Assembly: GCA_025451715.1 (NCBI GenBank)
Contig: JANWJY010000043.1
Location: 1 to 14,554, forward strand
Reading direction: 5' to 3'
From: Fimbriimonadaceae bacterium
GTDB lineage: Bacteria > Armatimonadota > Fimbriimonadia > Fimbriimonadales > Fimbriimonadaceae
Length of the DNA stretch: 14,554 nucleotides
Shown: positions 5,277 through 12,407 of the stretch, piece after piece
Layout: each line of letters opens with the position of its first letter
How positions within the stretch are numbered: position 1 is the first letter of the stretch
The notes under the pieces: model-generated
Told to the model about the DNA's origin: nothing
What the model saw: the letters and a program-made list of their open reading frames with translations, nothing else
Databases searched by the model: none
Program-made: the position numbers and the translations under genes

Positions 5277-6878
5277 ATGGAGACCATCGGCTTGGCTACG
5301 GCGCCATTTCAATCCACTGAGCACGGTTGCTCGTTTTTCAGCAAGACCCCCGAGCGCGCGTGCGCGCCGGAGGACTTTGTCGGCGACGAGCGGCTCATGA
5401 TCGAGACTGCCGAGCAGTTCTCGCGTAAAGAAGTGCTACCGGTGCAGGAGCGGCTCGACGCGAAGGAGCCGGGGCTCATGCAGTCGCTGGTGCGCAAAGC
5501 GGGCGAGCTTGGGTTTTGTGGGGTGGACAGCCCAGCAGAGTACGGTGGGCTTGGTTTGGGCAAGAACCTCGCTGCGCGAATCCTCGAGCACCTTTCGCTC
5601 AACGGGTCGTTCAGCGTTACGATCGGGGTGACCAGCGGGATCGGTCAGCTTGGGATCTCTTTGTTCGGCTCGCAGCAGCAGAAGCAGCAGTACATTCCCC
5701 AGCTCGCGACCGGCGAATGGATGGGCGCTTACGCTCTAAGCGAACCGAACAGCGGCTCCGACGCGCTCTCGCTGACGACTCGCGCCGACGACAAGGGCGA
5801 CAAGTGGGTGCTGAACGGCACGAAGATGTGGATCAGCAACGCGATGTGGGCCGACATGTTTCTCGTAATGGCCAAGGTTGACGGCGAGCACGTTTCCGCG
5901 TTCCTCGTCGAAAAGGACTTTCCCGGAGTGAGCGTCGCGCGCGAAGAGCACAAGCTCGGCCTGCTCGGTTCCTCGACGGCGCGCCTCGTGCTCGAGAACG
6001 CCGAGGTGCCGAAGGAAAACCTGCTGCACACGGTCGGAAAGGGCCACCACGTCGCGTTCAACTGCCTGAACCTCGGGCGGTTCAAGCTTGGTGCGATGTC
6101 TCTCGGCCCGGCACGCGAGGCGATCTTCCAGTGCGCGGGCTACGCTCAGGACCGCCGCCAGTTTGGACAGCCGATCGCTTCGTTCGGGCTGATAAGGCAG
6201 AAGCTCGCTGATATGGCCGCGCGGTACTTTGCGAGCGAGGCGGTGCTCTACCGGACCGGCGCGAACGTCGACGGTTCCTTCTCTGCGCTCGGGGGTTCTA
6301 TCGAAGGCAACCAAAGGGCTGCGGAGGCGTTCTCGGTCGAGTGCAGCATAGTCAAGGTTCTTTGCAGCGAGGCACAGGCGATGATCGTCGACGAGGCGCT
6401 ACAGGTGTTCGGAGGATACGGGTTCACCGAGGAGTTCCCTCTCTCGCGCCTCTACCGAGACGCCCGCGTGAGCCGTATCTATGAAGGCACGAACGAGATC
6501 AACCGCACTTACATCTCCACACGGCTTGCGAAGAAAGCGAAGGATGGGATCGCAAGCCTGGAATCGTCGGGCGACTCTTTTGTTAGCGAGCTTGCGGGCC
6601 GCGCAGTCGAGAGACTCGACGCAAGCGACCAGGTCAACGTCGGTGCAGTCTCCGACCTCGTGATACTCGCCTATGCCGAACAGTCCGCACGGCTCCGGGC
6701 GGCCCGAGTTGGCGGGATCGGGGTGCTTGCCTATGAACGGTTCGCCGATTGGGCCAACGTGCGTGCAGCCGAGGCGTACCGGACAGTTACTGGCGAAGCA
6801 GTGAATCTCCCAGCACCGTCCAAAGGGCACGTCGACGAGCTTGCTGGTGCCTTCTTGAGCAAACGAGAACCGGTCTAG
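5277..6878 (+). CDS. Acyl-CoA dehydrogenase (long form with C-terminal extension)
   Basis: This 533-residue flavoprotein oxidises an acyl-CoA to the trans-2-enoyl-CoA and passes electrons to electron-transfer flavoprotein. It has the N-terminal helical domain (about 40-155), the FAD-binding middle domain with signature YALSEPNSGSDALSL and WISNAMWADMFLVMAK, and the C-terminal helical domain with RRQFGQPIASFGLIRQKLAD and QVFGGYGFTEEFPLSRLYRD. The catalytic base is E403 in RIYEGTNEINR, the position used by short, medium and very-long-chain enzymes. About 130 residues follow the catalytic loop, making it longer than the usual ~380-residue enzyme and similar to VLCAD/ACAD9-like bacterial proteins; substrate length cannot be set from this. 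ATG 5277 with GAGGT six bases upstream is a good start. No thiolase, hydratase or etf gene is next to it. Confidence 0.93.
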   Translation: METIGLATAPFQSTEHGCSFFSKTPERACAPEDFVGDERLMIETAEQFSRKEVLPVQERLDAKEPGLMQSLVRKAGELGFCGVDSPAEYGGLGLGKNLAARILEHLSLNGSFSVTIGVTSGIGQLGISLFGSQQQKQQYIPQLATGEWMGAYALSEPNSGSDALSLTTRADDKGDKWVLNGTKMWISNAMWADMFLVMAKVDGEHVSAFLVEKDFPGVSVAREEHKLGLLGSSTARLVLENAEVPKENLLHTVGKGHHVAFNCLNLGRFKLGAMSLGPAREAIFQCAGYAQDRRQFGQPIASFGLIRQKLADMAARYFASEAVLYRTGANVDGSFSALGGSIEGNQRAAEAFSVECSIVKVLCSEAQAMIVDEALQVFGGYGFTEEFPLSRLYRDARVSRIYEGTNEINRTYISTRLAKKAKDGIASLESSGDSFVSELAGRAVERLDASDQVNVGAVSDLVILAYAEQSARLRAARVGGIGVLAYERFADWANVRAAEAYRTVTGEAVNLPAPSKGHVDELAGAFLSKREPV

Positions 6879-6927
6879 ACCTTCCAAACCACCGAACCTC
6901 CGGACCTCCTTGTCCGTAGTAGTCATC

Positions 6928-7914
6928 ATGCCCCTCCTCACGGCACTTGTTCTAGCGACGGCGATGGCAAAGACAGAAGAGATCACGTTCAAGGGCGCGA
7001 CCGACCTGACCCTCAGCGGCGAACTCATGTTGCCCGAGGGCGAGGGCCCGTTCCCCTCTCTGCTGCTCATGCCCGGAAGCGGCCCGTGCGACCGCGACGG
7101 GAACGCGCTCCCGCTCGTTAGGACGGACGTCCTGAAGCAGATCGCGGAGCACCTCGCCAAAAACGGCATCGCGACGTTCCGCTTCGACAAGCGCCCGGTG
7201 GCCAGGTACCTGTCCCATTGGCCCTTGGACAGCATGGAGAAGATGTCGGAGTACTTCTCGTTCGAGAACCACGTTGCAGACGTTGAGGCGGCTTTCAAGA
7301 CTATGGCGGGCGCGAAACGGATCGACGCGAAGCGCTGCGGGATGCTCGGCCACAGCGAGGGTGGGTTGTTCGCAAGCTGGCAGGCCCCACGGATCAAACC
7401 TAAGGCGATTGTCCTGGCCGCTGCCGCTGGAGACACGCTCGTGAGCGTGCTGCGGTTCCAGATCGGTCGGAGTGTCGGCGCCTCAGACCTGTCGGAGGAC
7501 GCGAAGAAGGCGATCATCGACTCGAACGAGGAGGCGATGAGAGCGATCGTCGATACTGGCAAGCTGCCGGCAGCGGTCCACCCACAACTCTTGTCGATCT
7601 ACAACGCGGCCGCTCTGAAGCTCGTCCGCAGCTACCTCACGATCGATCCAACGGTCACCCTCAAGCAATACAGTGGCCCGGTGCTTGTGATCAACGGCGA
7701 GAAGGACGTGCAAGTGAGGGCAGACGTGGATGCGAAGCGACTCTTCGAAGCGCTCAAGAATAGAAAGGGAACGAGCCAGGAGCTATTCGTCGTGCCGAGC
7801 GTGAGCCACAACTTCAAGCAAGTGAAGGACGACTCAGACCCGGCATTCGAGGGGCCGATCGTGCCTGCCGTCCTCGATAAGATCACGGCGTGGCTGAAGG
7901 CGAATCTGGCGTGA
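6928..7914 (+). CDS. Alpha/beta hydrolase, probably exported
   Basis: From ATG 6928 the protein has 328 residues; a TTG at 6910 would add six residues and give a more normal signal-peptide length. The first residues PLLTALVLATAMA-KTEE form a short hydrophobic leader with a possible cleavage after AMA, but lack the usual positive charge, so export is likely but not certain. The hydrolase fold is clear: an oxyanion-loop segment LLLMPGSGPCDRDGN, the nucleophile elbow GHSEGG (S143), the acid D260 in VLVINGEKDVQV and the histidine H294 in VPSVSHNFK. The triad is complete. The family resembles dienelactone-hydrolase/acyl-thioesterase-like esterases, but the substrate cannot be inferred. It follows the acyl-CoA dehydrogenase by 49 bases on the same strand, so co-transcription is possible. 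No good ribosome-binding site is visible. Confidence 0.88.
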   Translation: MPLLTALVLATAMAKTEEITFKGATDLTLSGELMLPEGEGPFPSLLLMPGSGPCDRDGNALPLVRTDVLKQIAEHLAKNGIATFRFDKRPVARYLSHWPLDSMEKMSEYFSFENHVADVEAAFKTMAGAKRIDAKRCGMLGHSEGGLFASWQAPRIKPKAIVLAAAAGDTLVSVLRFQIGRSVGASDLSEDAKKAIIDSNEEAMRAIVDTGKLPAAVHPQLLSIYNAAALKLVRSYLTIDPTVTLKQYSGPVLVINGEKDVQVRADVDAKRLFEALKNRKGTSQELFVVPSVSHNFKQVKDDSDPAFEGPIVPAVLDKITAWLKANLA

Positions 7915-7916
7915 TC

Positions 7917-7984
7917 TGGTGCGGTGGACACGCCTGCCGAACGATAGACGAACCACTCGCGCACCAAGATTCTCGATTCTTTTT
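7917..7984 (+). terminator. Long hairpin with T-run after the hydrolase gene
   Basis: TGGTGCG (7917-7923) pairs with CGCACCA (7960-7966), and GTGG (7924-7927) with CCAC (7953-7956), with a three-base bulge; a long loop remains. TTTTT lies at 7980-7984, thirteen bases after the stem. The stem starts three bases after the stop codon. The large loop and distant T-run make it an imperfect terminator; it may instead stabilise the mRNA end. Confidence 0.4.
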
Positions 7985-8016
7985 CCACACCGAAATCAAA
8001 GCGAAAAACATTCGTC

Positions 8017-8027
8017 CTAGGCCCTAG
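8017..8027. promoter_or_regulatory. Palindrome CTAGG-C-CCTAG over the glnA -35, candidate operator
   Basis: A perfect 11-base inverted repeat with a one-base centre overlaps the first three bases of the proposed glnA -35 box. Such a position suits a repressor or activator site for nitrogen control. It does not match the GlnR or NtcA consensus that I know, so the regulator is unknown. Confidence 0.35.
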
Positions 8028-8053
8028 ACAAAACTCACTTGTGTCATTAAAAT
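8025..8053 (+). promoter_or_regulatory. Sigma70-type promoter of glnA
   Basis: TAGACA (8025-8030) and TAAAAT (8048-8053) are separated by exactly 17 bases and each differs from consensus by one base. This is the best promoter in the window. The surrounding DNA is locally A/T-rich. Transcription should begin near 8060, leaving a leader of about 105 bases before the glnA ATG, in which I see no recognised riboswitch. Confidence 0.7.
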
Positions 8054-8164
8054 GCGGCCAGTCGAGCGCATCAAAACAAACCAGCAAAGCCAGGTGCGGA
8101 ACCGCCGCCGTTTCCGTCCTATCGATGGTTATCGAGACCGTTCGACTAGGAAGGAAACCCTCAA

Positions 8165-9574
8165 ATGGCCGGTAAGGAAGCACTACAACTCATAAAGAAA
8201 AACGAGGCGCAGTTCGTCGATTTCAGGTTTACAGACCTGTTCGGCGTCTGGCACCACTTCACCATCCCCGCAACCGCCGTCGATGAAGGAATGTTCGAGG
8301 ACGGGCTCGGATTCGACGGTTCCAGCATCCGTGGTTTTCAGGCGATCAACGAGTCGGACATGCTACTCATGCCCGACCCGAGCACGATCTTCATGGATCC
8401 GTTCACCCATCACGCGACCGCCGTCATGGTCGGCGACGTCGAGGACCCGATCACGAGGGAGCGGTACAGCCGCGACCCACGATACGTAGCCTACAAGGCC
8501 GAGCAGTACCTCAAGTCCACCGGCATCGGCGACGTCGTTTACTTCGGACCCGAAGCGGAGTTCTTCGTGTTCGACCGCATGTCCTACCTCAACACCCCTC
8601 ACGAGTGCTCCTTCACGCTCGATAGCGCAGAGGCACACTGGAACAGCAACTCTGAAGATGCGCTGGGCTACTCCCACCGTCCCAAGGGCGGCTACTTCCC
8701 TTGCGCGCCGGCGGACAAGCTCCAGGACCTGCGAAGCGAGATGGTGCTGATGCTCCAAGAGTCCGGCATCGAGGTCGAACTGCACCACCACGAGGTCGGC
8801 GCGGCAGGTCAGTGCGAGATCGACATCCGATTCAAGGAGATGTTGACCATGGCCGACACGATGCAGAAGTACAAGTACGTCATCAAGAACACTGCGGCTC
8901 GATATGGGATGACGGCGACCTTTATGCCCAAACCGCTGCTTGGAGACAACGGGTCCGGCATGCACTGCCATCAGTCGATCTGGAAGAACGGCGAGAACGT
9001 GTTCTTCGACCAGAACGGCTACGCAGGACTCTCAGACGCCGCTCGGTGGTACATCGGTGGGCTGCTCAAGCACGCGCCTTCGCTGCTCGCGTTCACGAAC
9101 CCGTCCACCAACTCCTACCGGCGCCTCGTCCCTGGCTTTGAGGCACCGATCAACCTGATCTATTCGGCGCGAAACCGCTCGGCGTGCATCCGGATCCCGA
9201 TGTTCAGCAACTCGCCTAAGGCCAAGCGCATCGAGTTCCGCGCTCCCGACCCGACCGCGAACCCTTACCTCGCGTTCAGCGCCATGCTGATGGCTGGGAT
9301 CGACGGAATCCAGAACCGGATCGAGCCGCCGGCGCCGATCGACAAGGACCTGTACGAGCTGCCGCCGGAGGAGAAGGGCGACATTCAGCAGACGCCTCGC
9401 ACCTTCCGCGAGGTCCTCGACAACCTCGGTGGAGACCACGAGTACCTGACCAAGGGCGATGTGTTCACGCCGGACCTCATCGACGCGTACGTCGAGTACA
9501 AGCTCAAGCACGAGTGCCTCGAGGTCGAGACCCGTCCCCACCCGTACGAGTTCTTCTTGTACAACGACATCTAG
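8165..9574 (+). CDS. glnA: Glutamine synthetase, type I
   Basis: This 469-residue cytoplasmic enzyme makes glutamine from glutamate, ammonia and ATP and forms a dodecamer in this family. Conserved stretches are GLGFDGSSIRGFQAINESDM near the N-terminus, VYFGPEAEFFVFD, ELHHHEVGAAGQCEIDIRF, GDNGSGMHCHQSIWK, RRLVPGFEAPINL and EFRAPDPTANPYLAFSAM. The adenylylation tyrosine is present at Y397 in DKDLYELPPEEKGD, which marks a GSI-beta type enzyme that can be switched off by GlnE; GlnE itself is not in the window. ATG 8165 has AGGAAGGA at 8148-8155. It has its own promoter, a possible operator and a hairpin after the gene, so it is probably monocistronic. Confidence 0.97.
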   Translation: MAGKEALQLIKKNEAQFVDFRFTDLFGVWHHFTIPATAVDEGMFEDGLGFDGSSIRGFQAINESDMLLMPDPSTIFMDPFTHHATAVMVGDVEDPITRERYSRDPRYVAYKAEQYLKSTGIGDVVYFGPEAEFFVFDRMSYLNTPHECSFTLDSAEAHWNSNSEDALGYSHRPKGGYFPCAPADKLQDLRSEMVLMLQESGIEVELHHHEVGAAGQCEIDIRFKEMLTMADTMQKYKYVIKNTAARYGMTATFMPKPLLGDNGSGMHCHQSIWKNGENVFFDQNGYAGLSDAARWYIGGLLKHAPSLLAFTNPSTNSYRRLVPGFEAPINLIYSARNRSACIRIPMFSNSPKAKRIEFRAPDPTANPYLAFSAMLMAGIDGIQNRIEPPAPIDKDLYELPPEEKGDIQQTPRTFREVLDNLGGDHEYLTKGDVFTPDLIDAYVEYKLKHECLEVETRPHPYEFFLYNDI

Positions 9575-9586
9575 TGGTGTCGCCCA

Positions 9587-9633
9587 GTGGTTATGAGCTT
9601 CAACCCTCTCAGGGGTTGAGGCTCTCCACATTT
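9587..9633 (+). terminator. Long hairpin after glnA
   Basis: Bases 9595-9607 pair with 9612-9624 over 13 positions (two or three of them G-T) around the loop CTCA, and GTGG (9587-9590) pairs with CCAC (9626-9629) beyond an internal loop. Only ATTT follows, so the U-tract is weak. It begins 13 bases after the glnA stop and ends before the next promoter, which fits a terminator or an mRNA-protecting hairpin. Confidence 0.5.
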
Positions 9634-9640
9634 AAGCCCC

Positions 9641-9649
9641 TGCCATAAT
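9641..9649 (+). promoter_or_regulatory. Extended -10 promoter for a leaderless mRNA
   Basis: TG-C-CATAAT is an extended -10 motif. Its hexamer (9644-9649) ends six bases before the ATG at 9656, so transcription would start at or within one base of the start codon. No ribosome-binding site exists in this gap, in agreement with a leaderless message. Confidence 0.55.
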
Positions 9650-9655
9650 CGCCGC

Positions 9656-10180
9656 ATGGCGCCGCAGGAGAGGTTCGAGGGAGAAGAAGACGCCCTTCGT
9701 GCGCCGGTCGGGCCGGAAGAGCTGCGGCTTGTGCTCCACGACCTGAGTCAGGACTTTGCCGAAGAAAGACGCGCAAAGGACGAACTCCCCGATGACCATG
9801 TCACGGCGCAAGCGATCTCGGAGACGCTCGACATCCCGCTCTCACAGGTGTATGAGGCTATTGCTCGCGTTCGGCGGCATGACGTGCGCGAGCACGTCTC
9901 AAGGGTGCTGAGCGAACTGGAGGAACCGACGCACCGCGTGGAGCGCGCGGCCCCGGCATCCAAGGATCCGTTGCTGACGCACTATGGCTATCGTCGTGAG
10001 AACGTCTTCAGCAACATCCTCGACAAGCTGCCCCGTCCTCAGAAGGAGACAAAGGTCGAACAACCCAAGTCAGAATCGCGCAAGCCGACGATCGCGGAAG
10101 CAATGATCATCGCGATAATAGGTGGCGGCGCACTGCTCGGCGCCACCTACCTGCTGGTGCAGTTTCTACTGGGCCGCTAG
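9656..10180 (+). CDS. Unknown tail-anchored protein with helix-turn-helix-like segment
   Basis: I do not recognise this 174-residue protein. Residues 21-48 form an acidic and charged helix (PEELRLVLHDLSQDFAEERR). Residues about 49-73 (VTAQAISETLDIPLSQVYEA and following IARVR) have the spacing of a helix-turn-helix: small residue, Ile, Leu, Ile-Pro, then a recognition-like helix. The middle (about 89-145) is Pro/Lys/Glu-rich and looks unstructured. Residues about 149-172 (MIIAIIGGGALLGATYLLVQ) form a single membrane span at the extreme C-terminus, leaving only GR outside, so the protein is probably tail-anchored with its body in the cytoplasm. A membrane-bound DNA- or protein-binding role is possible but unproven. 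The gene appears leaderless, and its TAG stop overlaps the stop of the convergent oxidoreductase gene in the shared bases CTAG. Confidence 0.8.
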   Translation: MAPQERFEGEEDALRAPVGPEELRLVLHDLSQDFAEERRAKDELPDDHVTAQAISETLDIPLSQVYEAIARVRRHDVREHVSRVLSELEEPTHRVERAAPASKDPLLTHYGYRRENVFSNILDKLPRPQKETKVEQPKSESRKPTIAEAMIIAIIGGGALLGATYLLVQFLLGR

Positions 10181-11253
10181 AAGCTGACGTCGATCTTCTC
10201 TTCCGTCCTCGTCTCTGCGCTCTTGTACAGCGCGTCGAAGATCGCGTTGAGGATCAGTCCTTGCTCTCCGGGCACGGGCGAAGGGCCGTTGCTCTGGATC
10301 GCCCGCACGAACGCGACGATCTCCTCCGTGTGCGGCGACTTGACGTCCGGCACGTTGATCGGGGTCATGTTGAAGAGCTGGCCGTTCTGCTCGGTGTAGA
10401 TTTCGAGCCCCTTGAACTGCTGGTCAAAGTACATCCTCGCACCGGCCTTCGTGCCGAAGAGCTGAGTCCCGTACGGGTTGCCGTCGAGGTTCGACATGAA
10501 CGACGACTCCAGCACCACCACGGCATCGTTCTCAAACCGGATGAACCCGACGGCCATGTCCTCGACCGTGAACTTGGTGCGGTCGTAGTCGCCCCACATG
10601 TTGTAGAGCTCAGGGTTCTTGCCGAGCGTGTCCCACGTCATCCCGGAAGCGCTCACTGGCTTCGGATAGCCCATCATCGTCAAAGTGAAGTCGAGGATGT
10701 GCACGCCGATGTCGATCAGCGGCCCGCCGCCCTGCTGCTCCTTATCGATGAACACTCCCCACGCCGGAACGCCGCGCCTTCTTAGCGCCTGCGCCCGCGC
10801 GTAGTAGATTTCGCCCATGCCTCCGTCGGCGATGAACTTGCGCATGAACTGCCCCGCGCCGGAGAAGCGCTGCTGGAGCGCGACCTGCAGAATCTTGCCG
10901 CTGTCGCGGGCGGCCTTGCACATATCGCGCGCCTCCGGCCCGTTCATGGCGAGCGGCTTTTCACAGAGCACATGCTTCCCTGCCTTGAGCGAGTCGATCG
11001 TCGGCTGCTTATGAAACTTGTTCGGCGTCGTGATCGAGACGGCGTCTACCGAGGCGTCGCTTAGTACGTCCTGGTAGTTGGTCGTCACGTTGGCGATCCC
11101 GTGCTCTGCCGCAACCTTTTTGGCGACCTCTTCGTTCGTGTCGCACGCCCAGACGATCTCGCATTCGTCCGGCAGCGATTGGTATCCAGGGATGTGGCAC
11201 GACTGCGCGATGCCTCCCGTTCCGATCAGTCCGATCTTAAGTTTCTTCGCCAT
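10177..11253 (-). CDS. Gfo/Idh/MocA family NAD(P)-dependent oxidoreductase
   Basis: The 358-residue protein starts KLKIGLIGTGGIAQSCHIPG, a Rossmann fold with the GxGGIA nucleotide loop at residues 11-16. The family motif CEKPLA (E98-K99-P100) and the catalytic-type segment GGGPLIDIGVHILD (D181, H185) are present, followed by the beta-sheet C-terminal domain. Members oxidise or reduce sugars, inositols and related polyols; the sequence does not tell which. No sugar transporter or isomerase is adjacent. The ATG at 11253 lies inside the end of the terC-like gene (17 bases of overlap), with GGAG close upstream, so both are co-transcribed, though no functional link is evident. Its TAG stop overlaps that of the convergent unknown gene. 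Confidence 0.93.
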   Translation of the reverse strand: MAKKLKIGLIGTGGIAQSCHIPGYQSLPDECEIVWACDTNEEVAKKVAAEHGIANVTTNYQDVLSDASVDAVSITTPNKFHKQPTIDSLKAGKHVLCEKPLAMNGPEARDMCKAARDSGKILQVALQQRFSGAGQFMRKFIADGGMGEIYYARAQALRRRGVPAWGVFIDKEQQGGGPLIDIGVHILDFTLTMMGYPKPVSASGMTWDTLGKNPELYNMWGDYDRTKFTVEDMAVGFIRFENDAVVVLESSFMSNLDGNPYGTQLFGTKAGARMYFDQQFKGLEIYTEQNGQLFNMTPINVPDVKSPHTEEIVAFVRAIQSNGPSPVPGEQGLILNAIFDALYKSAETRTEEKIDVSF

Positions 11254-12112
11254 CCTTTGCTCCGGGCGCGGATTCTACCGTCTCACCCACTCTCTCGGCC
11301 CCATCACCGAGCGCCGCATCGACGGCATCAGCCGCCTCTTCGACCTCATCCTCCTCTTCCTCTGCCTCGTCCGATTTCGCCTTACTCACCGCCATAAACG
11401 TCCCACCGACGACCAGCACGGCCATGACTGACCAGAACACGAGCTGGCTCATCTCTGGAATGTGAAACCCGAGCGGCGTGTGGTCGCGGTCGTACCAGGC
11501 CACGAAGTTGTGCCCGGCCATGAACGTCAGCTTCACGCCCACCCACCCGATCAGGATGTACGCCAGGTGGTCCAGCAGCGGGTACTTCTCGAGCAGCCTG
11601 ATGAAGAACGTCGCCGCAAACCGCAGCATCACGACTCCGATGAGCGCTCCAAGCACGACGATCCAGGTCTTGTCCGGTTTGCCCACCATCGCGACCGCGG
11701 CGAGCACGCTGTCGATCGCGAAAGCGACGTCGGCGAGCCCCAGGGCGATCACGGTCTGCGTAAAGGTCCCTCCCTTCCCCATTCCAGTGTTCCCTGTCGC
11801 GTGCTGGCGGAAGTGCTTGATCGGGAGGAACAGCAGATACGCCGCCCCGATCGCTTGCAGCCACCACAGCCCGATCAGCCACGCTGTCACCAGGATCGCG
11901 AGGAACCGGAACGCGAACGACATCGCGAGGCCGTACGTCAGCGCCCGCTTTTGCTGCTCTCGGTCTGGCAAGTGCCGCACCATGATCGCCAGCACAAGGG
12001 CGTTGTCGGCCGATAGGAGTCCTTCCAGGATGCCTAGGATCACGATCGTCAGAAGATCGTGGGCTTGGAAAGTTTGACCGAACATTGGACTAGCGGCCCT
12101 GGAGTCGGGCAC
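11237..12112 (-). CDS. TerC family membrane protein (YkoY/YceF-like) with acidic C-terminal tail
   Basis: This 291-residue protein (GTG 12112; ATG 12085 would give 282 and may be the true start, as the family begins near there) has several membrane spans and the TerC hallmarks GILEGLLSADNALVLAIMV (D36, N37) and ALGLADVAFAIDSVLAAVAM, both with acidic residues inside the membrane that can bind metal. Close relatives in Bacillus (YceF, YkoY) export Mn2+ and supply metal to secreted proteins, so Mn2+ export is the best guess. The last 49 residues (from SKAKSDEAEEEEDEVEE on) are highly acidic, about 19 of 49 being Asp or Glu, and may be a flexible metal-binding tail. No yybP-ykoY manganese riboswitch fits in the 55-base gap upstream. 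The gene overlaps the oxidoreductase downstream. Confidence 0.92.
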   Translation of the reverse strand: MPDSRAASPMFGQTFQAHDLLTIVILGILEGLLSADNALVLAIMVRHLPDREQQKRALTYGLAMSFAFRFLAILVTAWLIGLWWLQAIGAAYLLFLPIKHFRQHATGNTGMGKGGTFTQTVIALGLADVAFAIDSVLAAVAMVGKPDKTWIVVLGALIGVVMLRFAATFFIRLLEKYPLLDHLAYILIGWVGVKLTFMAGHNFVAWYDRDHTPLGFHIPEMSQLVFWSVMAVLVVGGTFMAVSKAKSDEAEEEEDEVEEAADAVDAALGDGAERVGETVESAPGAKDGEET

Positions 12113-12120
12113 CTAGATTC

Positions 12121-12129
12121 TGCCACAAT
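12121..12129 (+). promoter_or_regulatory. Extended -10 candidate for the FmdB-type gene
   Basis: TG-C-CACAAT resembles the extended -10 at 9641-9649 closely (TGCCAnAATC in both). It lies 38 bases before the ATG at 12168, giving a leader of about 32 bases with a GGAG site at 12157-12160. It sits in the 55-base gap shared with the divergent terC-like gene. Confidence 0.45.
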
Positions 12130-12167
12130 CCTCTGGTTCGATTAGGGGCCTAAAAAGGAGCAAGAAA

Positions 12168-12407
12168 ATGCCAACCTACGTCTACGAGTGCAAGAAGTGC
12201 GAGAAGGTCTTTGAGGCCGAGCAACGGATCACCGCCGACCCTCTCAAGAACTGCGATTGTGGAGGGAAGGGCACACTGAACCGCATCATCCAGCCGACCG
12301 CGGTCATGTTCAAGGGCGGTGGGTTCCACATCAACGACTACGCGCCGAAGGCGCCGTGCGGCGGCGACTGCGCCTGCAGCCCGCCGAACAGCAAGGATCA
12401 GTCCTAA
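12168..12407 (+). CDS. FmdB-family zinc ribbon protein
   Basis: This 79-residue protein begins MPTYVYECKKCEKVFEAEQ, the FmdB/CxxC_CXXC_SSSS start. The zinc ribbon uses C8 and C11, and the second pair is C29-x-C31 (NCDCGG) rather than the usual CxxC. TLNRIIQPTAVMFKGGGFHIND is the conserved follow-on. The C-terminus adds C64, C68 and C70, which may bind further metal or replace a weak ligand. The family was named after a putative regulator of formamidase, but its general role is unknown; DNA or RNA binding is only supposed. The start is clear: ATG with GGAG seven bases upstream. Its TAA stop overlaps the TAG of the convergent lipoprotein gene. Confidence 0.92.
   Translation: MPTYVYECKKCEKVFEAEQRITADPLKNCDCGGKGTLNRIIQPTAVMFKGGGFHINDYAPKAPCGGDCACSPPNSKDQS

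Noticed and set aside
6904..6911. ACCTCCTT, the complement of a perfect Shine-Dalgarno site (AAGGAGGT on the minus strand)
   Set aside because: The minus-strand frame following it reaches a stop within a few codons, so it does not serve a gene; chance or a minor hairpin part (CGGAC/GTCCG) is likelier.
6399..7562. 387-codon open frame on the minus strand across the acyl-CoA dehydrogenase and hydrolase genes
   Set aside because: It lies antisense to two clearly conserved genes, its translation is Ser/Arg-rich without a recognisable fold, and long antisense frames are common in GC-rich genes.
8363..8971. 202-codon minus-strand frame inside glnA
   Set aside because: Antisense shadow of glutamine synthetase; no start signal or known motif.
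9575..9640. Possible tRNA after glnA, because of a strong stem and GTGGTTATGAGC-like bases
   Set aside because: Only one long hairpin folds; there is no T arm with TTCGA and no acceptor stem.
12113..12167. yybP-ykoY manganese riboswitch before the TerC-family gene
   Set aside because: Only 55 bases are available, less than the aptamer needs, and they are shared with a divergent promoter.
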